A stretch of 64,000 nucleotides of DNA from CAYXLI01 sp964464925 (GTDB taxonomy: Bacteria > Acidobacteriota > Terriglobia > Bryobacterales > Bryobacteraceae): the NCBI GenBank assembly GCA_964464925.1, contig CAYXLI010000002.1, positions 1 to 64,000 of the forward strand, written 5' to 3'. The notes beneath the pieces are model-generated. The model saw only the letters and a list, made by a program, of their open reading frames with translations. It was not told where the DNA came from and ran no database searches. The number at the start of each line of letters is the position of its first letter. Position 1 is the first letter of the stretch. This document shows, in pieces, positions 17,781 through 28,700 of this stretch. The position numbers and the translations under genes were made by a program.

Positions 17781-19101
17781 ACCGCCGGGGCCTAAAGGCC
17801 CCCCGATCATCGGGATCTATCCATATTTCCGAAAAGATCCTGCCGCTTTCCTGTTGAAGCTTTCACAGGAGTACGGCGACCTTGTCTATTTCACGCTCGG
17901 CAGCCAGAAGATCTACTTTCTGAACCGCCCCGAATTCGTGCAGGACATCCTGGTCACCAACCAGCACAAGTTCATAAAGAGCCGCATGCTGCAGCGCTCG
18001 AAAGTACTGCTGGGCGAAGGCCTGCTGACCAGTGAGGGCCAATTTCATCTTCGCCAACGGCGTCTCGCGCAGCCCGCGTTTCATCGTGAGCGGCTGATCG
18101 GCTACTCACGGTCAATGAGCGAGATCGCTGTGCGGCATTCGATGCGATGGCGCGCGGGGGAGACACGAGACATCTCTCGCGACATGATGCGCCTGACGCT
18201 GGCCGTGGTGGCTCAGACGCTGTTCAGCGCCGATGTCGACAAGGATGCACAATCGGTCGGAGAAGCGCTTGACCACGTAATGAGCATGTTCGACACGCTG
18301 CTGCTTCCCTGGGCCGACCTGCTGCAGAAACTGCCGATTCCTCAGATGCAAAGGTTCGAGAAGGCACGCGACCAGTTGGACCGGATCATCTACGGACTGA
18401 TCCGGGAGCATCGCGAGGCGGGCGTCGATCGTGGCGACTTACTCTCGATGCTGCTGCTGGCCCAGGATGAAGACGATGGCGGAGTAATGACGGACAAGCA
18501 GGTGCGAGACGAAGCTCTGACGCTGTTCCTTGCAGGGCACGAGACCACATCCAACGCGCTCACCTGGACCTGGTATCTGTTGTCACAACATCCGGACGTG
18601 GAGCAAAAGCTCCATGAGGAGTTGCAGACAGTTCTGAACGGGCGGACTCCGCAATTCGAGGATCTGCCGCAACTGCGCTACACCGAGATGGTATTCGCCG
18701 AGTCCATGCGGCTATATTCCCCGGCGTGGGCAATAGGACGCATGAGTATCGAGGATCATGAGGTGGACGGGTATCGGATTCCGGCGCAGTCGATCGTGAT
18801 TCTTTCGCCTTATGCGATGCATCGCAATGCGCGATTCTGGCCCGACCCGGAACGGTTCAATCCGGATCGCTGGACGGCCGAAGCGCGCGATTCGCGTCCG
18901 AAGCTCGCTTATTTTCCGTTTGGCGCAGGACCGCGCATCTGCATCGGAGAACGGTTTGCGTGGATGGAAGGGATGCTGGTGCTGGCGACCTATGCACAGA
19001 ACTGGCGGTTGCGTTTGGAGCCGGGACACAAGGTGCAGACCTTGCCGCAACTTACTCTACGGACGCGGTACGGAATGCGGATGCGAATCGAAACCCGCTG
19101 A
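17734..19101 (+). CDS. Cytochrome P450
   Basis: A 455-residue haem-thiolate monooxygenase. The I-helix oxygen-activation motif AGHETTS, the K-helix ExxR (ESMR) and the haem loop FPFGAGPRICIG with the axial Cys are all present. The PPGPKGPPIIG hinge follows a short N-terminus without an obvious membrane anchor, so it is probably soluble. I choose the ATG at 17734 with GGAG nine bases upstream; a TTG at 17719 is less likely. It overlaps the copper monooxygenase-like gene by 47 bases, suggesting co-expression. No dedicated ferredoxin or reductase is adjacent. Substrate class cannot be told from sequence. Confidence 0.93.
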   Translation: MSSTSIQDSTLNRSDKPPGPKGPPIIGIYPYFRKDPAAFLLKLSQEYGDLVYFTLGSQKIYFLNRPEFVQDILVTNQHKFIKSRMLQRSKVLLGEGLLTSEGQFHLRQRRLAQPAFHRERLIGYSRSMSEIAVRHSMRWRAGETRDISRDMMRLTLAVVAQTLFSADVDKDAQSVGEALDHVMSMFDTLLLPWADLLQKLPIPQMQRFEKARDQLDRIIYGLIREHREAGVDRGDLLSMLLLAQDEDDGGVMTDKQVRDEALTLFLAGHETTSNALTWTWYLLSQHPDVEQKLHEELQTVLNGRTPQFEDLPQLRYTEMVFAESMRLYSPAWAIGRMSIEDHEVDGYRIPAQSIVILSPYAMHRNARFWPDPERFNPDRWTAEARDSRPKLAYFPFGAGPRICIGERFAWMEGMLVLATYAQNWRLRLEPGHKVQTLPQLTLRTRYGMRMRIETR

Positions 19102-19147
19102 CATCCCTCTTCTGAATCCTCCGGGCTTTTCCTTTGAAGCCAAGGAA

Positions 19148-20548
19148 TCACCACAACCCGAGCACCTTCCACCACACGGAACCGACACCCAGCCAGATCA
19201 CGCAATCCAGCAGCGAAACGAGGAAGCCGATCTTCCACCATTTCGCCTGGGACACATATCCTGCACCGAAGTACACCGGGGCCGATCCAGTTCCGTAGTG
19301 CGTCATGGCAGCGTCGAGATTCGAGAAAAACGCCAGCACGAGCGACATCAGCAGCGGCGGTGCTCCGGCTGCCAGACCAGCCGTAAGAAAACCAGGGTAC
19401 AGAGCCGTCACGTGGGCTGTCATGGAAGCGAAGATGTAGTGCACATACAGATACGCAAGCGCGATGGTCAGTGCGGCGAGGGGCCATGGCCATCCGTGCA
19501 GGTTTCGAAACATCGCATCCGAGATCACCTTAACAGCGCCTAGTTCGTTTAACGAATCCGCCATCATGACGAGCGGAGCGAACCAGATGAGGGCGTCCCA
19601 GGCCTTCTTCTCCGTCAGCAGTTCGTCCCAAGTGAGTACGTTCAGAACTAATACAGCCGACACACCGGCCAGGGCGACAAATGCGTTGTGCAACCCGTGC
19701 CAGGGCGACGTCACCCATCCAGCCATCACGCCGAGGAGAATCACAACGAGAGTCGACTCGCGCCGCCCCATCTTCCCCATGCGATCCAGTTCCTGCGTAG
19801 CCAGATCCCGAGCCGCCTGGGTATCCTTCACCTGCGGAGGGATGAGTTTGTACAACACGAAAGGCATGATCAGCATGGTTAGCAGTCCGGGTACGGAAGC
19901 GGCCGCGGCCCACCGCCCCCAGGTCAGATCGACGTTGGCAATCTTCTTTGCAAATTCGGCAATCAAGGGATTCGCGGCCATGCTGGTGAGGAACATGCCG
20001 GAAGCAGTGTAAGTGGCATGGAATCCGACCAGCATCAGATAAGCGCCAAGGCGATTCGCGGTCGCCCCGGGTTCCGAGCCAAACGCGAGCGACAAGCTTC
20101 GGGTGATCGGGAAAATGATGCCTCCGCCCCGCGCGGTGTCGGAAGGAACGAAAGGGGCAAGCACGAGATCAGACGCCGCTACCGAATAGCCCAGCGTCAG
20201 CGCGTTCTTTCCGAATCTGCGGATAAACAGGTAAGCGACTCGCATCCCGAAGCCCGTTGCGATGACGGCGCGTGCAAACAGGAATGCGGTGAAGATGAGC
20301 CACACTGTGGGATTCGCGAAACCGGACAAAACCTTGGATCCGGGCAGCGTTCGCGTGATCGCCAGAGCAGTCATCGCGACCAGCACCGAAACACCCATTG
20401 GTACCGGTTGCGCTACCAGAGCGACGATGGTCCCAAGAAAAACGGCCAGCAGATGCCGTTGCGTTTCGTTGAATCCGGGTATCGGAAAGAGGTAGACGAG
20501 AAATGTGGGCAGTAGAACTGCCAACCAGCGTGAGTGGCGTGAAGTCAA
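19148..20548 (-). CDS. DASS/SLC13-family anion transporter (dicarboxylate- or sulfate-type)
   Basis: A 466-residue polytopic inner-membrane protein with about a dozen hydrophobic segments. It shows the family signature region APFVPSDTARGGGIIFP around residues 130-147 and a second repeat TAHVTALYPGF with FFSNLDAAMTHYGTGSAPVYF towards the C-terminus. It resembles the 2-oxoglutarate/malate translocator branch. The likely start is TTG at 20548, nine bases after the M28 peptidase stop. It ends a run of four closely spaced genes beginning at greA. The transported anion is not determined. Confidence 0.85.
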   Translation of the reverse strand: MTSRHSRWLAVLLPTFLVYLFPIPGFNETQRHLLAVFLGTIVALVAQPVPMGVSVLVAMTALAITRTLPGSKVLSGFANPTVWLIFTAFLFARAVIATGFGMRVAYLFIRRFGKNALTLGYSVAASDLVLAPFVPSDTARGGGIIFPITRSLSLAFGSEPGATANRLGAYLMLVGFHATYTASGMFLTSMAANPLIAEFAKKIANVDLTWGRWAAAASVPGLLTMLIMPFVLYKLIPPQVKDTQAARDLATQELDRMGKMGRRESTLVVILLGVMAGWVTSPWHGLHNAFVALAGVSAVLVLNVLTWDELLTEKKAWDALIWFAPLVMMADSLNELGAVKVISDAMFRNLHGWPWPLAALTIALAYLYVHYIFASMTAHVTALYPGFLTAGLAAGAPPLLMSLVLAFFSNLDAAMTHYGTGSAPVYFGAGYVSQAKWWKIGFLVSLLDCVIWLGVGSVWWKVLGLW

Positions 20549-20557
20549 ACCGCCATT

Positions 20558-22168
20558 CTACTTCGAGTAGTCGCGGTAAAACTCATCTCCCTTGTTCCAG
20601 TGCGGCATGGAGTCCATATTCGCAGTGTTCAAGCCGACCAGGAATCCGAACCGCGCGGCCTTTTCAATCCCTGAGAAGTCCCACGATTCTTTGTACTCGT
20701 CCGAGGGCTGGTGATAGTGAAGCGTGTTGTATTCCTGAAACGATTCCGCACCGTATGCGGCGCCTTTGCCCATTACCTGCGTGCCTTGCCCGATCCGGAA
20801 TGCCGGAATGCCTACGCGCGCCAGCATGAAATTATCTGAGCGGTAGTAGCTTCCCTGCTCCGGCCGCGGATCCGGCGCGATTGCATAATTCATGCGCTGT
20901 GCGGCTTCCTGCACCAACGGCCAGAGCGTCGTCCGCTCGGCTCCGGTCGTTAAAATATCGCTCGTCGGACCATACGGGAATAACGCATCGTAGTTCAGAT
21001 CGACCGCCGTTCTTGAGGGTGGCACGATGGGATGCTGCGCGTAGTACTCGGCCCCGCGCAACCCCGCCTCTTCAGCCGTAAACGAGATAAACAATGCGGA
21101 TCTTCCCGGCTTGTTCTGCAGAGCGCCCCACGCCCGCGCAGTCTCCAGCAGAATGCCGCAGCCCGTTCCGTTGTCGATGGCGCCGTTGTAAATCTTGTCT
21201 CCGTTCACCGCCATGGCCATACCGAGGTGATCCCAGTGCGCGCTGAAAACGACATATTCGTCCTTCTTCGCTGGATCACTACCAGGAATGATTCCGGCAA
21301 CATTGCGCGATTCAATCGGCCGCACCTTGGCGTTCAGCTTTGCTTGAAGACGGATGCCGAGCGGAATTGGCCGGAAGTCGCGCGAGTCGGCAGCCTTCAG
21401 CAACTCGTCTACTGTGTGACCGGATAGCTGCAGGAGTTTCTCTCCCGCATCTTGCGTCAGCCAGCCGGCCAGCGCTAGTGCCGGCTTCCCCGGAGCAACT
21501 TGCACCTGAGGATCCTCTTTACTCCACGAATTGCGGACTACCTGCCAGCCGTAGCCGGCAGTCTGCGGTGTGTGGATAATAATCGCGCCCAACGCACCCT
21601 TTCGCGCCGCCTCTTCGTATTTATAAATCCAGCGGCCGTAATAGGTAAGCGTTTTTCCCTTGAACACTTCCGGATTGTCGGGCTGCGGCTCGTTCGTAAA
21701 GAGCACGAGAATCTTGCCTCGCACATCTACGTCTTTGAAGTCGTTCCAATTGAATTCCGGCGCCGTGATGCCATGCCCGACGAAGATCAACTCTCCGTCG
21801 ACATTCTCACGCTCTTTCTGCCGGTGGGACGATGCAACATACTCGTCCTGCCATTTGAAGCTGATGGACTTTCCGCCCTTGTTGACCTTCAATTCAGAAT
21901 CGGGCTGCGTCGTTACTCCGACGAGAGGGACACGCTGGAAGTAGGTACCGTTGTCCCCGGCCGGTTTCGCTCCCGCGATTGCCAGTTGTGCCGCGATGTA
22001 CTCGGTCGCTAGATCTCCTCCGCGCGTACCCACCCCGCGGCCTTCGAGAAGGTCGCTCGCCAGGAATTTCACATCCGCACGGATACGGTCTCCATGAATG
22101 CCGGCCACCGTCTGGGCAGACAAGGGTACCAGAAATACAAAGCTGGCAAGACAATAGGTAAATTTCAT
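20558..22168 (-). CDS. Secreted M28 zinc metallopeptidase with PA domain
   Basis: A 536-residue exported peptidase. A signal peptide (about 1-18, ending PLSAQ) is followed by a region with a protease-associated (PA) insertion at about 120-240 and an M28 catalytic domain at about 270-500. Zinc-site residues appear in FSAHWDHLGMA (His/Asp), GAIDNGTG (bridging Asp) and FTAEEAGLRGAEYYA (catalytic and ligand Glu), with a late YYRSDNFMLARVGIPAF segment. The likely role is an aminopeptidase feeding extracellular peptide use. It lies 12 bases after a CDP-alcohol phosphatidyltransferase gene and 9 before the transporter. Confidence 0.88.
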   Translation of the reverse strand: MKFTYCLASFVFLVPLSAQTVAGIHGDRIRADVKFLASDLLEGRGVGTRGGDLATEYIAAQLAIAGAKPAGDNGTYFQRVPLVGVTTQPDSELKVNKGGKSISFKWQDEYVASSHRQKERENVDGELIFVGHGITAPEFNWNDFKDVDVRGKILVLFTNEPQPDNPEVFKGKTLTYYGRWIYKYEEAARKGALGAIIIHTPQTAGYGWQVVRNSWSKEDPQVQVAPGKPALALAGWLTQDAGEKLLQLSGHTVDELLKAADSRDFRPIPLGIRLQAKLNAKVRPIESRNVAGIIPGSDPAKKDEYVVFSAHWDHLGMAMAVNGDKIYNGAIDNGTGCGILLETARAWGALQNKPGRSALFISFTAEEAGLRGAEYYAQHPIVPPSRTAVDLNYDALFPYGPTSDILTTGAERTTLWPLVQEAAQRMNYAIAPDPRPEQGSYYRSDNFMLARVGIPAFRIGQGTQVMGKGAAYGAESFQEYNTLHYHQPSDEYKESWDFSGIEKAARFGFLVGLNTANMDSMPHWNKGDEFYRDYSK

Positions 22169-22180
22169 TTTTTCGTCGGA

Positions 22181-22813
22181 TTACAGAACGCGATCTTTGA
22201 TGCTAGCCGCCGGGCGAAGTTGGGCTTCTTCCAACCGCCGCGCCTCCTGGTACGTAAAGACCATGCGAGTGAGGACGGTAAGGTTGCCGAGAACCGCGAT
22301 CACCCAGAGCACGGGAGCCATCCGGTCAAAGAGGGCACCGATAATCACCAGTACAACTCGCTCGGGACGCTCCATAAAGCCGACTTTGCACGTCGGGATG
22401 ATGTTCTCGGCGCGAGCGCGCGTATAGCTGACCATCACAGAAGCCGTCATCACAATCGCGGTAAGCACCACATAAAACGGCCGATTGATCGTTCCGTAGT
22501 AGACCAGCAGCCCCATCAGAAGCGCAAGATCGGAATAACGATCCAGTACAGAATCGAAAAAGCCGCCGAAGCGAGTGACTTGATTCGTAGCGCGGGCGAC
22601 GCGTCCATCGACCATGTCAAACAATCCGCCGCCAAGCATTACGAATCCGGCAGTCCGGAATTGACCCGCCGCCAGCAGTACAGCCGCGACGATATTGATC
22701 ATCAATCCCACAAACGTGAGCACGTTGGGATGAATGCGGGACAAAGCTAAGCCGCGCACGATGAGGCGGATGATTTTATTGGCCCCGCCGCCGATGCCGC
22801 CCGTTAACGTCAT
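22181..22813 (-). CDS. CDP-alcohol phosphatidyltransferase
   Basis: A 210-residue integral membrane enzyme of phospholipid head-group transfer. The family motif is complete in the pattern D-x2-DG-x2-AR-x8-G-x3-D-x3-D: DMVDGRVARATNQ followed by GGFFDSVLDRYSD, at about residues 67-95. Several hydrophobic helices follow. It could be a phosphatidylglycerophosphate or phosphatidylinositol-phosphate synthase; the motif does not decide. A separate PssA-type member is encoded at 40324-41202. It starts 11 bases after greA. Confidence 0.85.
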   Translation of the reverse strand: MTLTGGIGGGANKIIRLIVRGLALSRIHPNVLTFVGLMINIVAAVLLAAGQFRTAGFVMLGGGLFDMVDGRVARATNQVTRFGGFFDSVLDRYSDLALLMGLLVYYGTINRPFYVVLTAIVMTASVMVSYTRARAENIIPTCKVGFMERPERVVLVIIGALFDRMAPVLWVIAVLGNLTVLTRMVFTYQEARRLEEAQLRPAASIKDRVL

Positions 22814-22824
22814 TTACAAAACCT

Positions 22825-23292
22825 CTAGCTGGCGTCGTGAATCGTAATCAGTTCGAGGATTTCCAACTCCCGTACGCCACCTGGGATTGGAATCTTCACT
22901 TCATCCCCGACCCGTTTGCCCAGCAGACCGCGACCAATGGGCGAACTGGTAGAAATCAGTCCCTTGGCCACATCGGACTCCTCACTGGTGACGAGCTTGT
23001 ACGTGATCTCCTCTTCCTTCTTCAGGTCGAGCACCGTCACGCGAGAGCCCAGGCCGACCCGATCCCTTGGAATCTTCGTCAGGTCTACCAGCGAATATTC
23101 GGCCAGTCTTGCCTTGAGCTGGGCGAGACGTGCATCCACATAACGCTGGCGCTCTTTGGCGGCGTGGAATTCGGCATTCTCACGCAGGTCGCCGTGCGCC
23201 CGCGCTTTCAGGATTTCCTTGGGTAGCTCATTTCTAAGTTCGTACTCGAGAGCTGTGATTTCCTCTTGCAGTTTTTTCTTAAGGTCTTCCAT
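22825..23292 (-). CDS. greA: Transcription elongation factor GreA
   Basis: A 155-residue RNA-polymerase cleavage factor that rescues backtracked complexes. It has an N-terminal coiled coil (LKKKLQEEITALEYELRNEL) with the tip acidic pair in the DLRENAEFHAAKE loop (about residues 35-47), and a C-terminal FKBP-like domain (SPIGRGLLGKRVGDEV). It leads the minus-strand run with the phosphatidyltransferase, M28 peptidase and transporter genes, spaced 9-12 bases apart. Confidence 0.93.
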   Translation of the reverse strand: MEDLKKKLQEEITALEYELRNELPKEILKARAHGDLRENAEFHAAKERQRYVDARLAQLKARLAEYSLVDLTKIPRDRVGLGSRVTVLDLKKEEEITYKLVTSEESDVAKGLISTSSPIGRGLLGKRVGDEVKIPIPGGVRELEILELITIHDAS

Positions 23293-23358
23293 GAAAGGGC
23301 GGACAGGACTCCCCTCGCACCATTATAAGGTTTGCACGGGCGTTTCGTCCGAAGAACC

Positions 23359-25671
23359 CTAGTGGACCGTCACGGAGACGGGTGCAGTCTTACCGCCCGC
23401 TTCAATCTGGAATACGTTCGTCCCGGCTGCAAAGCGGACCTTGGCTGCGTAGCTTCCCGGGGCGTCGGCGTCGTCCGGAACCACCGATATGACGCGGCTC
23501 ATTCCAATTGATGTGCTGACCTGAACGGGCATGTGCAGCGGAACACCGGCAGTATCGGTCAGGCGGAAAAGGATGAGGCCGGTTGAGTTGGCCTTCGCCG
23601 CGTCCGGGGTGTAAAGGATCGTTATGGCGTTTACGTCGGTACCAGGGACCGCGAACCAATAAGGAACTCGGGATTCGCTTCCGGTCTGCGCGCCACGAAC
23701 TGAGATGATCCCTTCATAGCTGCCTGGGGTAACGGCTGTGCCTTGCAGCCGGACCGTGATGTTCCGGCTGTCGCCAGGAGCCAGGTCGAAGCTGTCGGCG
23801 GAGATCACAGGCGTCAGAGATCCGTTTGCGCTCCGGACGGTGACGGTGAACGTATCCGGTGCCCCGCCGATGTTTGTGATTGTGAGGGGCCTGGAAAGAT
23901 CGATCGTCCCGGATGATGTGCCATAAGCGAGTGAGCTGGGTGTGATCGCCAATGTATTGTTCAGGGCAGAAGATACATTGAGCAGACCGGCGCCCGCGAA
24001 CTCGACATCCGACGGAGCCGTATCTGGAGTAAGCTCCGCAGCACTATTGATAAGCAATGACCGGTACTGGTCCACGGTCAAGCCGGGGCGCGCAGCCTTG
24101 AGAATCGCAGCAGCCCCGGTGACCATCGGCGAGGAGAAACTAGTCCCGCTGCCGACCGTGAAGGAATGTCCCGCAGTAGGAGCCGCGGTGAGAATGTTGG
24201 AGCCGACCGCAACGAGATCCGGCTTGATCGCGAAGTCGACGCTAGGCCCCCGCCCGGAGTAAGAAGCAGATGCGTGGTAGTTCATCGCCACTGGTGTGGA
24301 GACGAAATCGAGCTGAATCTGAATGGGCGCGACGGTCAGACGCTGCTTTAGGTCGACACCATCAGCGTTCGCGATCATCATCGCGGGCAGAGTCGCACTT
24401 CCGGCGTCCATAGGCACCGGCGGACGCGCCGGGTCAGTGTAGACGATGGCTCCCGTAGCCCCCGCGGATTGGGCATTGTTCAGCTTGGTCTGGAACGTGC
24501 ATGTACCTCGCAGGATCAGCACGAGCTTGCCGCTAAGACTGTCCGGTGGCAGAGGATCACAAGCCAATCCGGTGGGATCTTGAGCACTCACATCCACGAT
24601 AGGTCCGTCCAACTCGGGAGTAGATGCCGCTGTGGAAGAAGCGAACGCGGTGTAAGAAGGTCCGCCGCTTACGTTCGCATGCGCGGCAAAAAAGCGATCA
24701 TTCTCCGAAGCGCCGACGGTGATCGCTGAAGGCGAAGTGCCGGGAGAACTGATCGTATTCGCATCCGGCCCGTCATTGCCGGCGGCAATGACTACAACGA
24801 TTCCCGCCTGTGTGGCGCGTGCGACCGCCTGTACCAGAACATCCGTTGAGGGATCCTCTGCGACGACGCTGCCGAGACTGAGATTCACTACGTCCATTCC
24901 GTCGTTCACAGCGTCATCGAGTGCCTTCAGGATTTGATCCGTGGGGGCGCCGCCTGCAGAATCGGGGAAAACTTTGTAATTACCGAGCCAGGCCTTTGGC
25001 GCCACACCGGTGATGTTGCCCAGCCCGCTCGCATACGTTCCGCCCGCCGCGATCATCGCAACTCCGGTGCCGTGCCCGTCGCTATCATGAGCATCTCCGG
25101 CCTTGCCGTTGTAATCATAGCTGCGGGCGACTATGATCTTGCTGTTCGTGTACTGCAGATCCGAGTCGCGATTCACCTTCGGGAAGCCGTCCGGAACTGT
25201 CAACGACGGATCTTGAAAAGCGGGGTGCTGCGAATCGATGCCGGTATCAATGATGCCGATCTTAATACCGGAACCAGCATGATCGGAGCCGCCGATTTGG
25301 GCCCATGCGTCAGAGATCTTTTCGATCCCGACCGCTCGGTCCAGCGTCTTGTGATACAGCCGAACGGGATGAACACGCATTACTCCGGGTATGGAACTTA
25401 ATCCGGCTGGATCACTTGACTGGACAATCAGCGCATTCGCGACGATCTCCACCGTATCCAGAACGTGACCGTGTTTTGCTTCGATAGATGCACGCACTTG
25501 CCGGTGTTGCTGGCGGACTGCGGCGCGCCGGGCGAGCTTGCCGGCGGGTTTCCCTTTCGCCGCCGGTGTGCCGGCCAACTCCACAATGAAACGCCCGGGC
25601 AAAGTTTGCCCGGGCAGGAGAGCGGCGCCGAAGATCGCCGCGAATACCACGTTACAAATCGTGAACCGCAA
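23359..25671 (-). CDS. Secreted subtilisin-family (S8) serine protease with PA domain
   Basis: A 770-residue exported protease. A signal peptide (about 1-21) precedes an I9-like propeptide (RFIVELAGTPA...). The S8 catalytic triad is visible as IDTGIDSQHPAF (Asp), DGHGTGVAMIAAG (His) and GTSFSSPMVTGAAA (Ser). A PA domain is inserted between the His and Ser parts (GKLVLILRGTCTFQTK). The C-terminus is a set of Ig-like beta domains. The start is a TTG at 25671 with AGGAAG four to five bases upstream. It lies beside a second, larger S8 protease and is likely an extracellular protein-degrading enzyme. Confidence 0.9.
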   Translation of the reverse strand: MRFTICNVVFAAIFGAALLPGQTLPGRFIVELAGTPAAKGKPAGKLARRAAVRQQHRQVRASIEAKHGHVLDTVEIVANALIVQSSDPAGLSSIPGVMRVHPVRLYHKTLDRAVGIEKISDAWAQIGGSDHAGSGIKIGIIDTGIDSQHPAFQDPSLTVPDGFPKVNRDSDLQYTNSKIIVARSYDYNGKAGDAHDSDGHGTGVAMIAAGGTYASGLGNITGVAPKAWLGNYKVFPDSAGGAPTDQILKALDDAVNDGMDVVNLSLGSVVAEDPSTDVLVQAVARATQAGIVVVIAAGNDGPDANTISSPGTSPSAITVGASENDRFFAAHANVSGGPSYTAFASSTAASTPELDGPIVDVSAQDPTGLACDPLPPDSLSGKLVLILRGTCTFQTKLNNAQSAGATGAIVYTDPARPPVPMDAGSATLPAMMIANADGVDLKQRLTVAPIQIQLDFVSTPVAMNYHASASYSGRGPSVDFAIKPDLVAVGSNILTAAPTAGHSFTVGSGTSFSSPMVTGAAAILKAARPGLTVDQYRSLLINSAAELTPDTAPSDVEFAGAGLLNVSSALNNTLAITPSSLAYGTSSGTIDLSRPLTITNIGGAPDTFTVTVRSANGSLTPVISADSFDLAPGDSRNITVRLQGTAVTPGSYEGIISVRGAQTGSESRVPYWFAVPGTDVNAITILYTPDAAKANSTGLILFRLTDTAGVPLHMPVQVSTSIGMSRVISVVPDDADAPGSYAAKVRFAAGTNVFQIEAGGKTAPVSVTVH

Positions 25672-25714
25672 TGGACTTCCTAAGCAGAAAAAATGCGGGC
25701 GCAGCGATGACGCC

Positions 25715-28700
25715 TCACTGAATAGCTAAATTGGTCTGTTTGGACGCGATCCCGTTCGAGGTGATCACCACTGGTTGGATGCCGGTGGGAGCGTTCGCGG
25801 GTACGACGACGTTGATCTGATATAAGCCAACGTTTCCCGGCGCGAGTCCGCTGAAGATCACCTGTGCATCCTGGCCGGCAATAGTAACGCTGGGCATGAT
25901 CTTCGTGCGGTAGAGCCGGCCGGACGGCGTCACTTCACCCGAGGCGACCGGCGTGTCGGTCGGTCCCAGGCCGTTGACGTAGATTTGCGCGACTCTTCCG
26001 CGGGCCGCCGGATTGGATCCTGAAATGAGTTTGAAACCTTCATCCAAAGCCGCAGCCAACATTCGCCCGCTCGCTGGGTCCGTGTACTCGAATGCCGCTG
26101 GGGCGGCATCGAGGATTGGAATGTCTACCACCGATGTGGAGAACGCCCCAGCACTGACCTTTACAGACACGGAGCTCACGCCCTGCAGTTCCCATGGCAC
26201 CTGCACGTTCACCTGGCCATCGGTAGCGAACTGCAGGCGCCCCGGCACGCTGATCTTCTTGGATTGCACGTCAAAGCTGACGCTTACGTTTCCGAGAGCA
26301 ATGGGCAGATACGGTGTGTTCGCGACGCGGTATGAGTCGCTCAGGCCGCGGCCGAAGATCGACACATAGGACCCGGGAGCGATCCCCTGTCCCAGTTGCA
26401 CACTAGCAGCATTCACCACTCCGCCCGTATTGATTGCCGGCTCAGGCCGCGCGACCCCATTGAAGGTGTAGGACAGGTTCGCCACATCTACCGCGAACGC
26501 CTGCTCTCCGATCTGTCTGCCGAGCGTGGCCTGCTTGGTTTCTGCGATCCCCAACTCGTCCGTCGTAGCATTCGCTACCGAGATGCTGCCCCCGCCCAGG
26601 GTAGCGCGGAACCGAACCGGTGCTCCCGCTACAGGGACTCCATACTGATCGGTCACTTTGACTGCCAAGGTCAGGCGGCTGCCGGTCACTCCAACGAATT
26701 CGTAACCGGCAAGCGGCAGAATATTGAACGGCACTCCGTCTCCAACGAGATAAAGATACGGAATGCGCAACTGCTGCTGGCCTGTATCGGCAAGAATGTA
26801 ACCTTCATAGATCCCAGGATTCGGAGTGGAGCCTGACAGCCGCGCCGTAATTTGCGTGGACTGCCCGCCACCAAGCGAGAACTGCGTGTTACTGAGTTGG
26901 ACCTGCGCCCGGGTATCCTGATCGGTCGGTTGAATCGTGAGCCGGATCGTGACTGATCCGGAACCCGAATTGCGAAACACCAACGCCTTCGATGGCAGAT
27001 TCGATCCGGCAACGCCGAAGGAAAGCGTGGCAGGCTCCGCCGTGACAGAGGTGTTGAGGGCGGCGGCGGCATCCAGCTTCCCATTGCCGACACTCAGAAT
27101 TCGCGCCCGGAACTCCTTGCCGCTCGAATCGAAATCGCCGATGTTCCAGTTCGCCGTATTCACCAGCGCCGACTTGATCTGCGCTGGCGAGAAGCCTGGA
27201 TTTTTTTGCTTAACCAGCGCTGCGGCACCCGCGACCAGAGGAGCAGCAAAACTCGTTCCGTCCGCGGAGACGTACCCCGTCGGGTCATACATATCTCCGT
27301 TCGGATCATAAGTCTGGGTAGCCGTATACAGGTTCGTGCCAGGCGCGACGATCTCGGGCTTGATCGCGCTCTCGCCGATGGACGGACCCTGCGACGAGCT
27401 GAGTGCAATGAGATCGTAATCCGGATCCTTCACTTCCCTGAACGCCGGATCGAGGGTCACATTGATCGCGTTGCCTGCATTGAGCAAATCCTTCAGCGCC
27501 TGCCCTGCCTTGTTGCCAATGAGTACCGACGGAATGCCCGTGTTCTCCATTGCCAGCATGCGGAACAGATATTCGCCGCTATCCTGATACAGGATCATCC
27601 CAACGGCTCCGGCATTCTGCGCGTTGATCGCTTTCGTGGCGCGCGCGCAATTTCCGCGGCGAACCAATGCGATCGCTCCGTTCAGAGAGCCGTTGGTCAG
27701 TGGAGTGCAAGCGAACTGATCGTCGCCCGACTTGGCTACGTCCCGCAAAGGAGCGGTCAATGGCGCCCCCGGCTTCGGACCGTTCCCGAAATAAGCGTTG
27801 ATTGTTTGCAGATCGGACGTGACCCCGGATCCCGAGGCACTAACTGTCTGGTAGTGAATGTGCCCATTCTCCGAGGCGCCTACCGTAATCGCAGAAGGCG
27901 CGGTTCCAGGAGATTGAATCGAGTTGTCCGGAGTCTTTGTGCCGAGGTCGCCATCGTTCCCCGCAGCGACCACTACCGTGAGACCAAGCCGTACAGCATT
28001 TTCGACAGCCGGCACCTGCACGTCCACATCGTTCCCGCAGATGCTCTGAGGCGTATTCGGGCCGCATAACGCAGGCTGGCCGAGCGAGAGGCTAACGATG
28101 TCCATACCGTCATTCAACGCATCTTCCAGCGCCTGGTTGACCACATCCGGGAACGTCACGTCATTCACGCCGGGAGAGCCGAAGATCTTGTAATTGCCTA
28201 GCCAGGCCTTCGGAGCGACGCCGGTGATCGTGGCGATAGGACCGCTGTTGCGGACGCCCGCTGCAATCATCGCCACAGCCGTACCATGGCCCACCCGATC
28301 GCGCGGAGAAGTATCGTCGGGCCGCGTGTCGGCAGGATTATCGCTGTATTCGTAATTGAGCTTGTCGACGTAGGAGCGCGCAACAATCACCTTGTTGTTG
28401 GTGTAATTGCAGTCGCCATTGCCCTGCTGGCATTTTGGAAATCCGGCCGGAGGCGCAAGGGATGGATCCTGAAAGCCGGCGTGATTTTGATCGATGCCGG
28501 AATCGAGCACTCCTATCTTGACTCCCGCACCCGCGTTCGAGGACCCTCCAAGTACGTTCCAGGCGGCGGGCACATTCGCGAGGTCGAGCGCGGCGTTCAA
28601 TTTCCGTTTGATGGGCCGCAGGCGCACCACATTCGCAACACCCGGGAGGGCACGCAAATTATCCAGTTGGTTCTCGGGGGCGAGAACGTAAACCGCGTTC

